From an uncultured Rubritalea sp. (GTDB lineage Bacteria; Verrucomicrobiota; Verrucomicrobiia; Verrucomicrobiales; Akkermansiaceae): DNA of 64,000 bases. Location: the NCBI GenBank assembly GCA_937923145.1, contig CALAJT010000027.1:1-64000 (forward strand), read 5' to 3'. Positions 1-8,302 of this stretch are shown piece after piece. Within the stretch, counting starts at the first letter, position 1. Each line of letters begins with the position of its first letter. Made by a program: the position numbers and the translations under genes. The notes below the pieces were generated by a model. It saw only the letters and a list, made by a program, of their open reading frames with translations. It did no database searches and was not told the DNA's origin.

Positions 1-53
1 TGATTTTAGGATAATAAGCTTTCGTATATGCTGAAATTTAATAGCGTAATCGA

Positions 54-839
54 ATGAAACGATTATTACTACTAGCTCCATTCATCCTAGCAAGCTGTGG
101 TGGTGGCTTATCAAGCGTCCCATCAGTAAGCTCCAATACCAAAGTGGGCGACATGCCGGTAGCTTACGATAATCCAGGGATATTCAAAACCTACAATGCT
201 AATGGAGACAGTGTGATGAACACGACCTGGACACGAAAGTTCGATGCCTCAGGAATCTCATTCAACGACAAAAGAACCTGCACACTCATCACCAGACAGC
301 ACGTAGTGATGGCATCACACTATAAGCGACCAATTCCCAGCTCAGTAATATTTCATGACCGCAACGGTAAACAACTCTCAAGAATTCTAGTATCAGCGCA
401 AAATGTCTCTGGTGACTGCGCAGTAGGTCTACTCAATCAACCCGTCCCATCTGGCTACAAAGTTTACCCTCTACTAGCACCAGAACCAACACTAGGAGAA
501 AAAATCAAAGGCGAATTCGTATTAGTCACTGATCAAAAAAAACGAGTATTCGTCCACGAAGTAAGAGGAGTTAGTAAGCAAGCGAATAACTACAGCATGA
601 TCTTCCTCAAATACGACGCCTCAAAGAAAACAGGCTACGGCAAAATGCTTATCAGCGGCGACAGCGGCAATCCCTCATTCGTCATGGTGAATGGGGAACC
701 TGTCCTCATTGAGACCCACCACACTGGCGGAGCAGGAGCTGGTCCATTCTACGGTGATGCTGATCTCCAAGCTAAACTCAGATCAGCTATCAAATCTATT
801 GGGGGAAGCGGAATGTTCCGCACTGTCAGATGGCGATAA
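54..839 (+). CDS. Exported lipoprotein with trypsin-like serine protease fold
   Basis: 261 residues starting with a lipoprotein signal (Lys-Arg, hydrophobic run, lipobox L-A-S-C with Cys15), so it should be lipid-anchored after export. The body has spaced signatures of a chymotrypsin-like (S1) protease: a histidine in VMASHY (His89), an aspartate in SGDCAVGLL (Asp121), and a GDSGNP serine motif (Ser204). I read these as a candidate catalytic triad from sequence pattern alone. The GDSG motif is strong; the His and Asp assignments are weaker. Substrate unknown. It stands alone and converges on a small membrane-protein gene. The start ATG follows the left window edge by 53 bases, so its promoter is only partly visible. 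Confidence 0.7.
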   Translation: MKRLLLLAPFILASCGGGLSSVPSVSSNTKVGDMPVAYDNPGIFKTYNANGDSVMNTTWTRKFDASGISFNDKRTCTLITRQHVVMASHYKRPIPSSVIFHDRNGKQLSRILVSAQNVSGDCAVGLLNQPVPSGYKVYPLLAPEPTLGEKIKGEFVLVTDQKKRVFVHEVRGVSKQANNYSMIFLKYDASKKTGYGKMLISGDSGNPSFVMVNGEPVLIETHHTGGAGAGPFYGDADLQAKLRSAIKSIGGSGMFRTVRWR

Positions 840-866
840 AGTGACTACCTTACAGGGCTAATAGGG

Positions 867-1070
867 CTAAATATAACCAATTAAATAGATTGTGAATAGC
901 ACAATAAAAGTAGCAATTATAACTTTCAAAATCAATCCAATGTGAAACGCAATGAGATTGAAAATAATGATCACCGCAAATAACGCCACAAGAATATGCA
1001 ACCAAGAAAAGACATATCCTTCGGTCGCAACATTAGCGAGAGTGAGGAGAAGATTTAGTGAATCATTCAT
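867..1070 (-). CDS. Small hypothetical membrane protein
   Basis: 67 residues from the ATG at 1070. An upstream in-frame ATG at 1163 exists, but it would add a charged, poorly structured leader and reach into the thrS upstream region, so I prefer the internal start. Two hydrophobic segments (about residues 16-38 and 43-65) predict two membrane helices. No family recognised. It is divergent from thrS and convergent with the serine-protease lipoprotein. Function unknown. Confidence 0.45.
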   Translation of the reverse strand: MNDSLNLLLTLANVATEGYVFSWLHILVALFAVIIIFNLIAFHIGLILKVIIATFIVLFTIYLIGYI

Positions 1071-1242
1071 CCGCTGATTATCGAAGATGATCAGCGATAG
1101 TAAAGAAGGCATTAAAAAATCTCTAGCATATCTAAAGTGCTGCGAAATTCCTCGTTTTTTCATTGCAAATCATAGCCTTGAATGGTTTCTAAGCATTGAT
1201 ATGTCAGAGAATGAAAGAAAAACATTAGAGGAGCGTCACAAT

Positions 1243-3078
1243 ATGAGTGACCTAGAGCGTTTGCGTCATAGTTGTGCACACGTTCTCGCAACCGCGATCC
1301 TACGAATCTGGCCAGATGCCCAGCTAGCTGGCGGACCTCCAGTAGACTCAGGATTCTACTACGACATGGAGCTAGAACATCGCATCACACCTGATGACTT
1401 CGAGCGTATCGAAGCTGAGATGAAGAAGGTAGTTAAAGAAAACTCACAGTTCGAACGCATGGTCGTCACTCGCGACGAAGCACTCGCTTTTGCAAAAAGC
1501 GGACGCCTCGGTGGAATATCCGAGCGTGATACAGAGAGCAAATTTAAATTAGACATCTTAGCTAAAATTCCTGAGGGCGAAGAAATATCCATTTTCAAAA
1601 ATAATGACTTCTGGGACCTCTGCGCTGGACCTCACGTAGGTAGAACAGGTAACTGCAAAGCGTATAAAGTGCTCAGCGTAGCCAGTGCATTCCACGAAGG
1701 TAATAAAGACAAAGAATCTCTCCAACGCGTCTACGGAACTTGCTTTAAAAACAAAACTGAACTCAACGATCACCTCGAAAAGCTGGAAGAAGCCAAGAAA
1801 CGTGACCACCGTAAACTCGGCCGTGAAATGGGACTCTTTCATATCGATGAAATGGTAGGGCAGGGGCTTATCCTCTGGAAACCAAAGGGTGCACTCATCA
1901 GACAAGAACTTCAGAACTTCATTTCAGCCGAGCTAGACAAGCAAGGCTATAGCCAAGTATTCACCCCACACATCGGTAAGCTAGACCTCTACCGCACATC
2001 CGGACACTTTCCATTCTACGAGGACAGCCAATACGCGGCAATCCCAGATCGTGCTGCACTCGACAAACTAGCTGACGAAAAGGCAACTTGTGGCGAGCTA
2101 GTCAACGGACTCAAGCTAGGCGAAATTGAAGGCTATATGCTCCGCCCGATGAACTGCCCACACCACATCAAGATTTACAGCAGTGAACACCGCAGCTACA
2201 GAGACCTACCAGTAAGACTCGCTGAATTCGGCACAGTCTATCGTTGGGAACAATCTGGAGAACTAGGCGGCATGACTCGTGTCCGTGGATTCACTCAAGA
2301 CGATGCCCACCTATTCTGTTTACCAGAACAGGTAGATGAGGAACTTCAAGGTTGCCTAGGACTCGTAAAAACAGTTCTCAAAACCCTAGGAATGGATGAC
2401 TACCGTGTCCGCCTCTCATTCAGCGATCCAGACTCAGATAAGTATGTCGGAGAAAGAGATGTTTGGGAAAAGGCAGAAGCCTCACTCGAAGCCGCAGTCC
2501 AGCAACTCGGGGTAGACTACACCATCGAACTCGGAGAAGCAGCATTCTATGGTCCTAAGATCGACTTCGTTGTCAAAGATGTCATCGGCAGAGACTGGCA
2601 GCTTGGCACCGTTCAGTTAGACTTTAACCTACCAGAGAGATTTAATCTCACCTACGTGGGCAGTGACAACAAGACTCACCGTCCCGTCATGATTCACCGT
2701 GCTCCATTCGGTTCACTAGAAAGATTCGTCGGGTTACTCATCGAGCACTTCGAGGGCAAGTTCCCAGTCTGGCTCTCACCAGAGCAAGCTAGAATCCTAC
2801 CTCTATCTGATAAATTCCTAGTGGAAGGGCAAGCCGCCGCTAAGCAGTTAGCAGATGCTGGAGTGCGTGTCAGTGTCGACCAAGCAGCAGAGAAGCTAGG
2901 CGCAAAGATTCGTCTTGCAAGATTAGACAGGGTGCCATATATCTTAGTCATCGGCGGTAAAGAAGCAGAGACAAACTCTGTATCTGTCCGTCACCGAGTC
3001 CATGGAGATCTCGGATCAATACCACTCGATGAATTTGTTTCAACCATATCTAAAGAAATCAGCGAAAAATCGCTCTAA
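1243..3078 (+). CDS. thrS: Threonine--tRNA ligase, form without TGS domain
   Basis: Charges tRNA-Thr in the cytoplasm. The start chosen is ATG 1243, preceded by GAGGAG with 9-base spacing; ATG 1201 is an in-frame alternative, and the longest open frame (from 1087) runs into the divergent gene. From 1243 the protein is 611 residues and begins directly in the editing (N2) region at LRHSCAHVLATAI, so the N-terminal TGS domain (about 60 residues in E. coli ThrS) is absent even with the 1201 start. Class II core signatures are present: PMNCPHH (zinc/active-site Cys and His), a motif 2 arginine in TRVRGFTQDDAH, and motif 3 near HRAPFGSLERFVGLL, followed by the anticodon-binding domain. infC lies 153 bases downstream, the classical thrS-infC order. 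Confidence 0.95.
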   Translation: MSDLERLRHSCAHVLATAILRIWPDAQLAGGPPVDSGFYYDMELEHRITPDDFERIEAEMKKVVKENSQFERMVVTRDEALAFAKSGRLGGISERDTESKFKLDILAKIPEGEEISIFKNNDFWDLCAGPHVGRTGNCKAYKVLSVASAFHEGNKDKESLQRVYGTCFKNKTELNDHLEKLEEAKKRDHRKLGREMGLFHIDEMVGQGLILWKPKGALIRQELQNFISAELDKQGYSQVFTPHIGKLDLYRTSGHFPFYEDSQYAAIPDRAALDKLADEKATCGELVNGLKLGEIEGYMLRPMNCPHHIKIYSSEHRSYRDLPVRLAEFGTVYRWEQSGELGGMTRVRGFTQDDAHLFCLPEQVDEELQGCLGLVKTVLKTLGMDDYRVRLSFSDPDSDKYVGERDVWEKAEASLEAAVQQLGVDYTIELGEAAFYGPKIDFVVKDVIGRDWQLGTVQLDFNLPERFNLTYVGSDNKTHRPVMIHRAPFGSLERFVGLLIEHFEGKFPVWLSPEQARILPLSDKFLVEGQAAAKQLADAGVRVSVDQAAEKLGAKIRLARLDRVPYILVIGGKEAETNSVSVRHRVHGDLGSIPLDEFVSTISKEISEKSL

Positions 3079-3111
3079 TAATGCACCACTTAATACATAA
3101 TAAGTAATATG

Positions 3112-3140
3112 TTAGTTGCATTTAAATGAATTAGTATAAT
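3112..3140 (+). promoter_or_regulatory. Candidate promoter upstream of infC
   Basis: TTAGTT at 3112-3117 and a perfect TATAAT at 3135-3140, 17 bases apart, within the thrS-infC gap. It would give infC its own transcript in addition to read-through from thrS. The -35 match is poor, so this rests mainly on the -10 box and spacing. Confidence 0.4.
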
Positions 3141-3217
3141 ATTTGAGTAGTAATCACTTTCCCTTAAAGACATGCACATTCTGTGTTTGTAATGAGGAAC
3201 ACATAAAATAAATAAAC

Positions 3218-3234
3218 AGGAGGATAAGACCATA
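3218..3234 (+). promoter_or_regulatory. Strong Shine-Dalgarno with rare AUA start codon of infC
   Basis: AGGAGG at 3218-3223 lies 8 bases before ATA at 3232-3234, which opens an IF3 frame (A-K-P-K-K-P-Y after the start). IF3 discriminates against non-AUG/GUG/UUG starts, and infC genes with AUU/AUC/AUA starts are known to be autoregulated this way. A strong SD with a near-cognate start is the expected architecture. The first ATG in frame (3271) has no comparable SD and would remove 13 residues. Confidence 0.75.
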
Positions 3235-3852
3235 GCTAAGCCAAAGAAGCCATACAAGAAACGCCGCGAGATGACCCGAGTCAATCAGTACATCCGCGCC
3301 CCCAAAGTCCGTGTAGTCATGGACAATGGAGACCAGCTCGGGGTAATGAGCTCAAACGAAGCTCTTCAAAAAGCGAAATCTCTCGGTCTTGATCTAGTAG
3401 AAATTACTGCTAAATCAGACCCTCCAGTTTGTAAGATCTGTGATTTTGGTAAGCATAAATACCAGCAGGCAAAACTCAAGAAAGGTAACGTCAACAGCGC
3501 TCCTAAGCTCAAGGAAATCAAATTCCGTGTGCGTACAGAGCAGCATGACTACAACCTCAAGTGCTCACGCATTGAGAAGTTCCTAGACGAAGGTAGTAAA
3601 GTCAAAGTAGGTCTCATGTTCCGTGGTCGTGAAAATGCTCACAAACAACTCGGCATCGAAGTGCTCAAACGTGTCGTCGCAGACATGGAAGGCATGGCAA
3701 ACGTCGACCAGCCACCTAGATTAGCAGGCAGAAACGTCGGCATGCTCCTTTCACCACTCCCAGCAGAACAACGCGTCCGCAAGTTTACCGCCCACGATGA
3801 CGGTGAACTCATCGAAGCTGATGACGAACCAACTGCAGATGAGGAAGAATAG
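3232..3852 (+). CDS. infC: Translation initiation factor IF-3
   Basis: 206 residues from the AUA at 3232. IF3 binds the 30S subunit, prevents premature 50S joining and proofreads initiator tRNA and start codon. The N domain contains the family motif around V-N-Q-Y-I-R-A-P-K-V-R-V and the linker helix; the C domain carries KEIKFRVRTEQHDYNLK and the RGRE segment. The C-terminus extends beyond the usual end with an acidic tail (ELIEADDEPTADEEE). The start was extended upstream of the first ATG because the basic residues before it are coding-like and an ideal SD precedes the AUA. rpmI and rplT, which often follow infC, are not present downstream; a terminator follows instead. Confidence 0.93.
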   Translation: MAKPKKPYKKRREMTRVNQYIRAPKVRVVMDNGDQLGVMSSNEALQKAKSLGLDLVEITAKSDPPVCKICDFGKHKYQQAKLKKGNVNSAPKLKEIKFRVRTEQHDYNLKCSRIEKFLDEGSKVKVGLMFRGRENAHKQLGIEVLKRVVADMEGMANVDQPPRLAGRNVGMLLSPLPAEQRVRKFTAHDDGELIEADDEPTADEEE

Positions 3853-3883
3853 GATCTAGCAACAAATTACCATTTTACTCAAC

Positions 3884-3912
3884 AGCGATTTCCTAACGGG
3901 AGTCGCTTTTTT
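3884..3912 (+). terminator. Rho-independent terminator after infC
   Basis: Inverted repeat AGCGATTTCC / GGGAGTCGCT with a 4-base loop (3884-3907), closed by G-U-tolerant pairing, followed by a run of six T (3907-3912). Ends the thrS-infC transcription unit. Confidence 0.8.
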
Positions 3913-3923
3913 AATTAAAAACT

Positions 3924-4167
3924 ATGAATGAATTTATTACAAATACAAGTGCAGTTGCCACTGCTGTTGGAGTCTTAATTGCGGCTTATCAACTCTACTC
4001 GTCAAGAAAGCAAGCAACTGTAGCTTTTGAAGATTCGTTTTCGAAAGAGTATCGTTAACTTGCAAATCGAATACCTAGCTAAGCATTTTTGGATAAGCCA
4101 TTATCAGATAAAAAATATAAAGATTGTTTCGATGAATTACACAGATATTTTGACCTTCGCAATGAAC
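3924..4167 (+). pseudogene. Decayed hypothetical gene, interrupted by an IS5-type element
   Basis: ATG 3924 opens a frame with a hydrophobic N-terminus (MNEFITNTSAVATAVGVLIA) that hits a TAA at 4056-4058 after 44 codons. Reading on in the same frame gives protein-like sequence (LSDKKYKDCFDELHRYFDLRNEQ) after one more stop near 4080, so this looks like one gene broken by nonsense mutations. Coding similarity fades at about 4165, where the left end of a dead insertion sequence begins. From memory the pattern resembles a small membrane-anchored family of unknown function found in many bacteria; the family name is uncertain. Confidence 0.5.
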
Positions 4168-5021
4168 AAGCATATTTAGCAATTAAAGTAACATTTTTCT
4201 GTAAATCAGCATGTTACATGCTACTTTTTGAAGTGAACAATAGAACTTACTTATCAACAGCCGATTGAAATCTCCTAAGTAAATATAATTTTAAGATCTG
4301 GTACTTCTAGACATGGAAGGGAGTGTGAAAATCAGAGGCTTAATATTGAAGCAATGATCTTTGTGCTGCGCATTGGTATTCCATGGCGCGATCTACCAGC
4401 TAAGTTTGGCAAATGATCTAAGGTTTATTCTCAATTCAGAAGATGGTGTATTAAAGGTGTGTGGGATGACGCTCTTCAGGAGCTTTATCTGGAATTTTCA
4501 GATTGCTAATATGTGATGATTGACAGCTCTATAATGCGTGTTTATCAGGATGGTAGTAATCCAAAAGGAGGTCAGTATAGGCAGGCTATGGGCAAGTCAA
4601 AGGGAGGACTTAGTTCTAAGATACACATGGCTTTTGATGCTCTAGGATACCCTTTGAGTTGTATTATTACGGGAGGGGAGAGGCATGATAGCACTCAAGC
4701 TACAGCTCTTCTAAAAAGGCATCTAAAACAAAATAGTTTTGCGTTGTTAGATGCAGGCTATGAGAGTGACGATATTCGTAAGTTTGTGAACAATAAGAAC
4801 TCTAACTCCGTCATAGCTTACCGCGAAATAGACTAAATATTCCTGAGTTTGACAAGCATATCTACAAGGAAAGGCATAAAGTAGAAAACCTCTTTCAAAA
4901 GCTCAAACGATTTCGAAGAATAGGAACGAGATACGAGAAAAACCACAATCTATTCAAAGCAATGGTTTCCTTAGCCTCGATTCTTCTATACATTGAGCAC
5001 TAATTAGCAAACATGCCCTAG
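4168..5021 (+). mobile_element. Degenerate IS5-type insertion sequence, copy 1
   Basis: Boundaries come from comparison with a second copy at 39988-40435. The right end is GCAAACATGCCCTAG at 5007-5021. The left end is a degraded counterpart (GCATATTTAGC at 4170-4180 followed by AATTAAA, matching copy 2). The interior encodes a dead DDE transposase. CTAG at the right end may be part of the terminal repeat or of a target duplication, as seen in IS5-related elements. Left boundary uncertain by several bases. Confidence 0.75.
4309..5003 (+). pseudogene. IS5-family transposase, inactivated
   Basis: Reading from 4309 gives typical IS5/IS427-like transposase text: RHGRE, FVLRIGIPWRDLPAKFG, then a TGA, then FRRWCIKGVWDDAL, then a TAA, then the DDE segment beginning IDSSIMRV (first Asp) with ALLDAGYESDDIRKF (second Asp). 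After a TAA at 4834 the frame shifts, and from 4836 the C-terminal part KVENLFQKLKRFRRIGTRYEK (catalytic Glu) runs to TAA 5001-5003. At least two nonsense mutations and one frameshift make it non-functional. An ATG at 4513 opens a 107-codon frame, but that is only the middle of the enzyme. Confidence 0.85.
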
Positions 5022-5123
5022 TGTTATAATTATCATTTAAGTTTGTCATAGGAAGAGAATTAAGATGATTAGTTGTAATCTTTGCTTTTCTCATTACCTT
5101 GCTGCCAACAATCAAGTTTATCT

Positions 5124-6014
5124 ATGGAATCTAACACAATTACTAATATCACTTCTATCGTGACGCACCCTGGTGGCGCACATAAGGACGATTTTCTAGC
5201 ATGTAGCGTGATGCTGCATTATATCTCAGTCCCTATTTTTCGTAGAGAACCTACTCCCGAAGATCTGAGTGATCCTACTACTTGTGTGATCGATGTCGGC
5301 GGCGAACATACCCCTGAGTTAAATAATTTTGATCATCACCAGTTCCCACGTGATTACGTGCCTACTTGTGCGCTCTCTCTAGTTCTTAGACATCTAGAAC
5401 TCTACGATGACGCACGGATGTTCTGTGATTGGTTAGAGACTGCAGAGTGGTTTGATACGCGTGGTCCAGTGAAGACGGGTAAATGGCTCGGTGTTGAGCG
5501 TGATGCAATGGCGAAGCTGAACTCTCCGATAGACATTACCTGCCTCAGGCAGTTTGCTAGCCATAGTGAGCTGCAGCCTGGGAATGTGATCTGGGAAATT
5601 ATGAACTTGATAGGTAGTGATCTGGTGAACTTCGTTCAGAGTGCTCGCCAGAGAATGGACTTTATTGCCGAAAATCATGAAATTTGGGAATTAGGTGATG
5701 ACTTAAAAATAATCTTCATGCCAAGAACTGAACCTATGGCTGATGATGCATCTGGCGGTCTGGGTAAATACATCGAGACTGTAGTATCAGCACGGGGATG
5801 TGTCGGTATGGTTTATCCTGATAGAAGGGGAGTAGGCTATGGCTTAAACCGCTTTAATGATGATCTGCGTCTGGAGTTTACTAAGGTTGCTGAGTGTGAA
5901 GACGTGCACTTTGCACACAATGCAGGATTCATTGCTAAAACTTCCGCAACTGAGAAACAACGTCTGCAAGAATTGTTAAAAATGTCTTGGGATAGTAGTA
6001 AACCCAAGATTTAG
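5124..6014 (+). CDS. MYG1-family (UPF0160) predicted DHH-type phosphoesterase/nuclease
   Basis: 296 residues from ATG 5124 (a TTG at 5082 in frame would add 14 unlikely residues). The N-terminus THPGGAHKDDFLA matches the MYG1 signature (T-H-x-G-x-x-H-x-D-D), and NNFDHHQ supplies a DHH-like metal motif; HNAGFIAK near the end is also characteristic. Eukaryotic MYG1 is a 3'-5' RNA exonuclease; the bacterial role is not established, so I name only the fold. It lies just downstream of the dead IS and is convergent with selB, 21 bases between stops. Confidence 0.8.
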   Translation: MESNTITNITSIVTHPGGAHKDDFLACSVMLHYISVPIFRREPTPEDLSDPTTCVIDVGGEHTPELNNFDHHQFPRDYVPTCALSLVLRHLELYDDARMFCDWLETAEWFDTRGPVKTGKWLGVERDAMAKLNSPIDITCLRQFASHSELQPGNVIWEIMNLIGSDLVNFVQSARQRMDFIAENHEIWELGDDLKIIFMPRTEPMADDASGGLGKYIETVVSARGCVGMVYPDRRGVGYGLNRFNDDLRLEFTKVAECEDVHFAHNAGFIAKTSATEKQRLQELLKMSWDSSKPKI

Positions 6015-6035
6015 ATTCAGAGCTAATCTAGTATG

Positions 6036-7943
6036 CTAGGACTTTAAAGTCCGGTAATCATCCGTCCTAACAGTGATTCCTTCATCATCTAGTCTCTCTA
6101 GTAATGGCATGAGGACTTTACGAGTAGTGCCTATCTGCTGGCGGATGTCGCTGGCGGTGCCCTTGGTTGTAGTCGTTAGATAGCTTATGACTGCTTGCTT
6201 AGCGGCTTCGTAGTGGGATGCTTCAAGTAGTGCTTTGGGATCCAGCTCGATTACTTTTCCACTACGGATTAGGAATGTGAGCGCCTGCTGAGCTTCTGTA
6301 GTAGGAGCTAGATCGACTCTAGCAGGTGGGGTGAGGTTAGCGGATTTTAGATCTGTTAGGATTCTAGATGCAAGTATCTCTAGGTGAACTGGTAGCTCCA
6401 GCGAGTGATCCGCATTAGCTATTCCGTCCTTAATCTTGCTATAGCCGTTATCTGTTAGATGCTTTTCAATATGATCTGATAGTGATGGGTGTATCCCTTC
6501 ATCGACCATACTAGAGCGCCATGTTTCGATAGGCATAGTTGGTGTATCTGGCTCTTTAATATGGAAGCTGTCGATGATGCTAGCCGCAAGATCGATAGCT
6601 GACTTCCATCCTTTAGGATCGATGATGTTGTCGCCACGCTGGGTGACTTTCTTTTCCTTGATCAGCTTAGCTATCGTTTGTTCAGTGTACTTGTTATTGT
6701 AAGGGGAGTTTACGATAGGTTGTGTGCTAGAAAGGATTGGCTTTTTAGTAAGCTCGGTGAGGATGATTTGACGTAGATTATCTATAGACTCTGCACGATC
6801 TGTTAGAAATGATTTACGTCTATCAGAGCGGAACTGTCTAGGCTCAGCGAGGGCGTCTAGAATAATGCCGCCGCCTAGAGTTCCTTGCTGTGCGCCATCT
6901 CGGATGACGAAGCGGTCTCCGACACAGGCTGTAATAGGAGTTTCTAGTCGGAGCTGGGCATAAGAGTCTTCTCCAGGAGCTAGCTGAGACGTAGAATGCA
7001 ATATAACTCTAGCTCTAGTACGTGAGGTTCCGTGGTGGAGGATCACGGTCTCAGTGTGCTTTAGAGGACGCTTAGTGGCTGACTGACCTGTGATAGATCG
7101 GTCTTGGCGACTGAGTGAGATATCTAGCGTGGAGGTCGGAATGAGTGAGTTAGTTTTCGTAATCACTGAGCCTCGCTGGACACCAGGTTTACCGCGTTCA
7201 TTTAGTGTGAGGTCTGGGACATTGAGTGCTGTGCGCATACCGTGCGAGGCGGTTTCTACTTGTGTAGAATGATTTTGGATCCCGCGTATGTTAGAGCTGA
7301 TTTTTTCTGGCATACAGTAGATTGTATCACCTTTGCTGATGCTTCCTCCTGTTAGTGTACCGGTAACTACGGTGCCAATTCCTGTAGGGGAGAAGGTACG
7401 GTCTACTGAGAGTCTTGGAATATGGTTTTTAGGCTGCTTTTTTAGAGTCTTGATACGCTCTAAAATTTCCGCTTTTAAATCATCTAATCCAGCTCCAGTG
7501 TGAGAAGATACAGGAATCATTGTGACGTCTTCAAGTGTAGTGCCAATGAGATCTTCCTTAACCAATTCCATGGTGAATTCGATGTCTTCCGCTATGTCGG
7601 CTTTTGTAAGAGCGATGATTACATTTTCTACTCCTAGGAAATTTAATATCTGTAAGTGTTCCTCTGACTGCGGCATCCAGCCATCATCGGCAGCTACGAT
7701 AAAGATGGCTATATCGAGAGATCCTACGCCTGCGACCATGTTGTTGACAAAGTCAGCATGCCCTGGGACATCGATAATACCTAGCTCGTGATCTCCAATA
7801 GTGAGGTGGGCGAAACCTAGCTCGATCGTGACGCCTCGCTTCTTTTCCTCAGGTAGTCGGTCTGGATCAGTGCCGGTAAGCGCTTTGATGAGTGAGGACT
7901 TGCCGTGATCGATGTGACCAGCTGTTCCAAGTATGATGTGCAT
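6036..7943 (-). CDS. selB: Selenocysteine-specific translation elongation factor SelB
   Basis: 635 residues. The GTPase domain opens with [13 protein letters not shown] (G1), then [10 protein letters not shown] (G2), DVPGH (G3) and TKAD (G4), the SelB variant of the EF-Tu pattern. The C-terminal third contains the winged-helix repeats that bind the SECIS hairpin in mRNA. SelB delivers Sec-tRNA to UGA codons next to a SECIS element. Together with selD at 12026-13078 it shows selenoprotein synthesis; selA and tRNA-Sec are not in the window. The infA-like gene lies 48 bases upstream on the same strand and is probably cotranscribed. Confidence 0.95.
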   Translation of the reverse strand: MHIILGTAGHIDHGKSSLIKALTGTDPDRLPEEKKRGVTIELGFAHLTIGDHELGIIDVPGHADFVNNMVAGVGSLDIAIFIVAADDGWMPQSEEHLQILNFLGVENVIIALTKADIAEDIEFTMELVKEDLIGTTLEDVTMIPVSSHTGAGLDDLKAEILERIKTLKKQPKNHIPRLSVDRTFSPTGIGTVVTGTLTGGSISKGDTIYCMPEKISSNIRGIQNHSTQVETASHGMRTALNVPDLTLNERGKPGVQRGSVITKTNSLIPTSTLDISLSRQDRSITGQSATKRPLKHTETVILHHGTSRTRARVILHSTSQLAPGEDSYAQLRLETPITACVGDRFVIRDGAQQGTLGGGIILDALAEPRQFRSDRRKSFLTDRAESIDNLRQIILTELTKKPILSSTQPIVNSPYNNKYTEQTIAKLIKEKKVTQRGDNIIDPKGWKSAIDLAASIIDSFHIKEPDTPTMPIETWRSSMVDEGIHPSLSDHIEKHLTDNGYSKIKDGIANADHSLELPVHLEILASRILTDLKSANLTPPARVDLAPTTEAQQALTFLIRSGKVIELDPKALLEASHYEAAKQAVISYLTTTTKGTASDIRQQIGTTRKVLMPLLERLDDEGITVRTDDYRTLKS

Positions 7944-7991
7944 TAGTTAGATTTGAAATGATTGATAGGATTTAACACATAGGAGCTTATC

Positions 7992-8207
7992 TTACGCAGA
8001 ATATTCCACTATACGTCCTTTTTCGAAATCAAATGGGGTCATTTCTAGGGTTACGCTGAATCCGTCTTTTATCTCATCACGCACTTCCGCAAGTTTTTTA
8101 GGGGTGTGGCCGATGATGAGTTTGCCATTTTTTAGTTCTACATTAAATGTGCGGTCGTCTCTACGGTTGATCACTTTTCCCTGAGTCACTATTGGTGCGT
8201 CTTTCAT
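7992..8207 (-). CDS. infA: Translation initiation factor IF-1 homologue
   Basis: 71 residues, the usual IF-1 size. An S1-like OB fold is suggested by GKVINRRDDRTFNVELKNGKLIIGHTPKKL and by the C-terminal signature VTLEMTPFDFEKGRIV, close to the IF-1 consensus VTVELTPYDLTKGRI. It binds the 30S A site during initiation. The middle is divergent from standard IF-1 (it has GHTPKKLAEVRDEI where many have AHISGKMRKNYIRI), so it could be a paralogue rather than the sole infA. It precedes selB in the same direction. Confidence 0.82.
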   Translation of the reverse strand: MKDAPIVTQGKVINRRDDRTFNVELKNGKLIIGHTPKKLAEVRDEIKDGFSVTLEMTPFDFEKGRIVEYSA

Positions 8208-8267
8208 GCTGGGAAGGTGGGGCAGTCTTGCTTAATTGTCCAGTAGGGATGATAGCAGAATAGAAAA

Positions 8268-8297
8268 AAGCTGAGGCACTTGAAAGTGACTCAGCTT
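8268..8297. terminator. Strong bidirectional hairpin terminator
   Basis: A 14-bp stem with one mismatch (AAGCTGAGGCACTT / AAGTGACTCAGCTT) and a 2-base loop, flanked by an A-run on the left and T-rich sequence on the right. No gene ends directly before it on either strand: the infA-like gene starts at 8207 and reads away. It may therefore insulate the selB unit, or it may be a leftover of a lost gene. Confidence 0.6.
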
Positions 8298-8302
8298 TAA
8301 TT

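Noticed and set aside
1087-1242. N-terminal extension of thrS from 1087
   Set aside because: It overlaps the possible upstream part of a divergent gene, has no ThrS similarity, and a good SD precedes ATG 1243.
1558-1905. 115-codon minus-strand frame inside thrS
   Set aside because: Antisense shadow of a highly conserved gene with no supporting signals.
4309-4512. In-frame TGA in the transposase as a possible Sec codon
   Set aside because: The same frame also has a TAA and a later frameshift, and transposases of this family have no Cys/Sec active site; it is ordinary decay.
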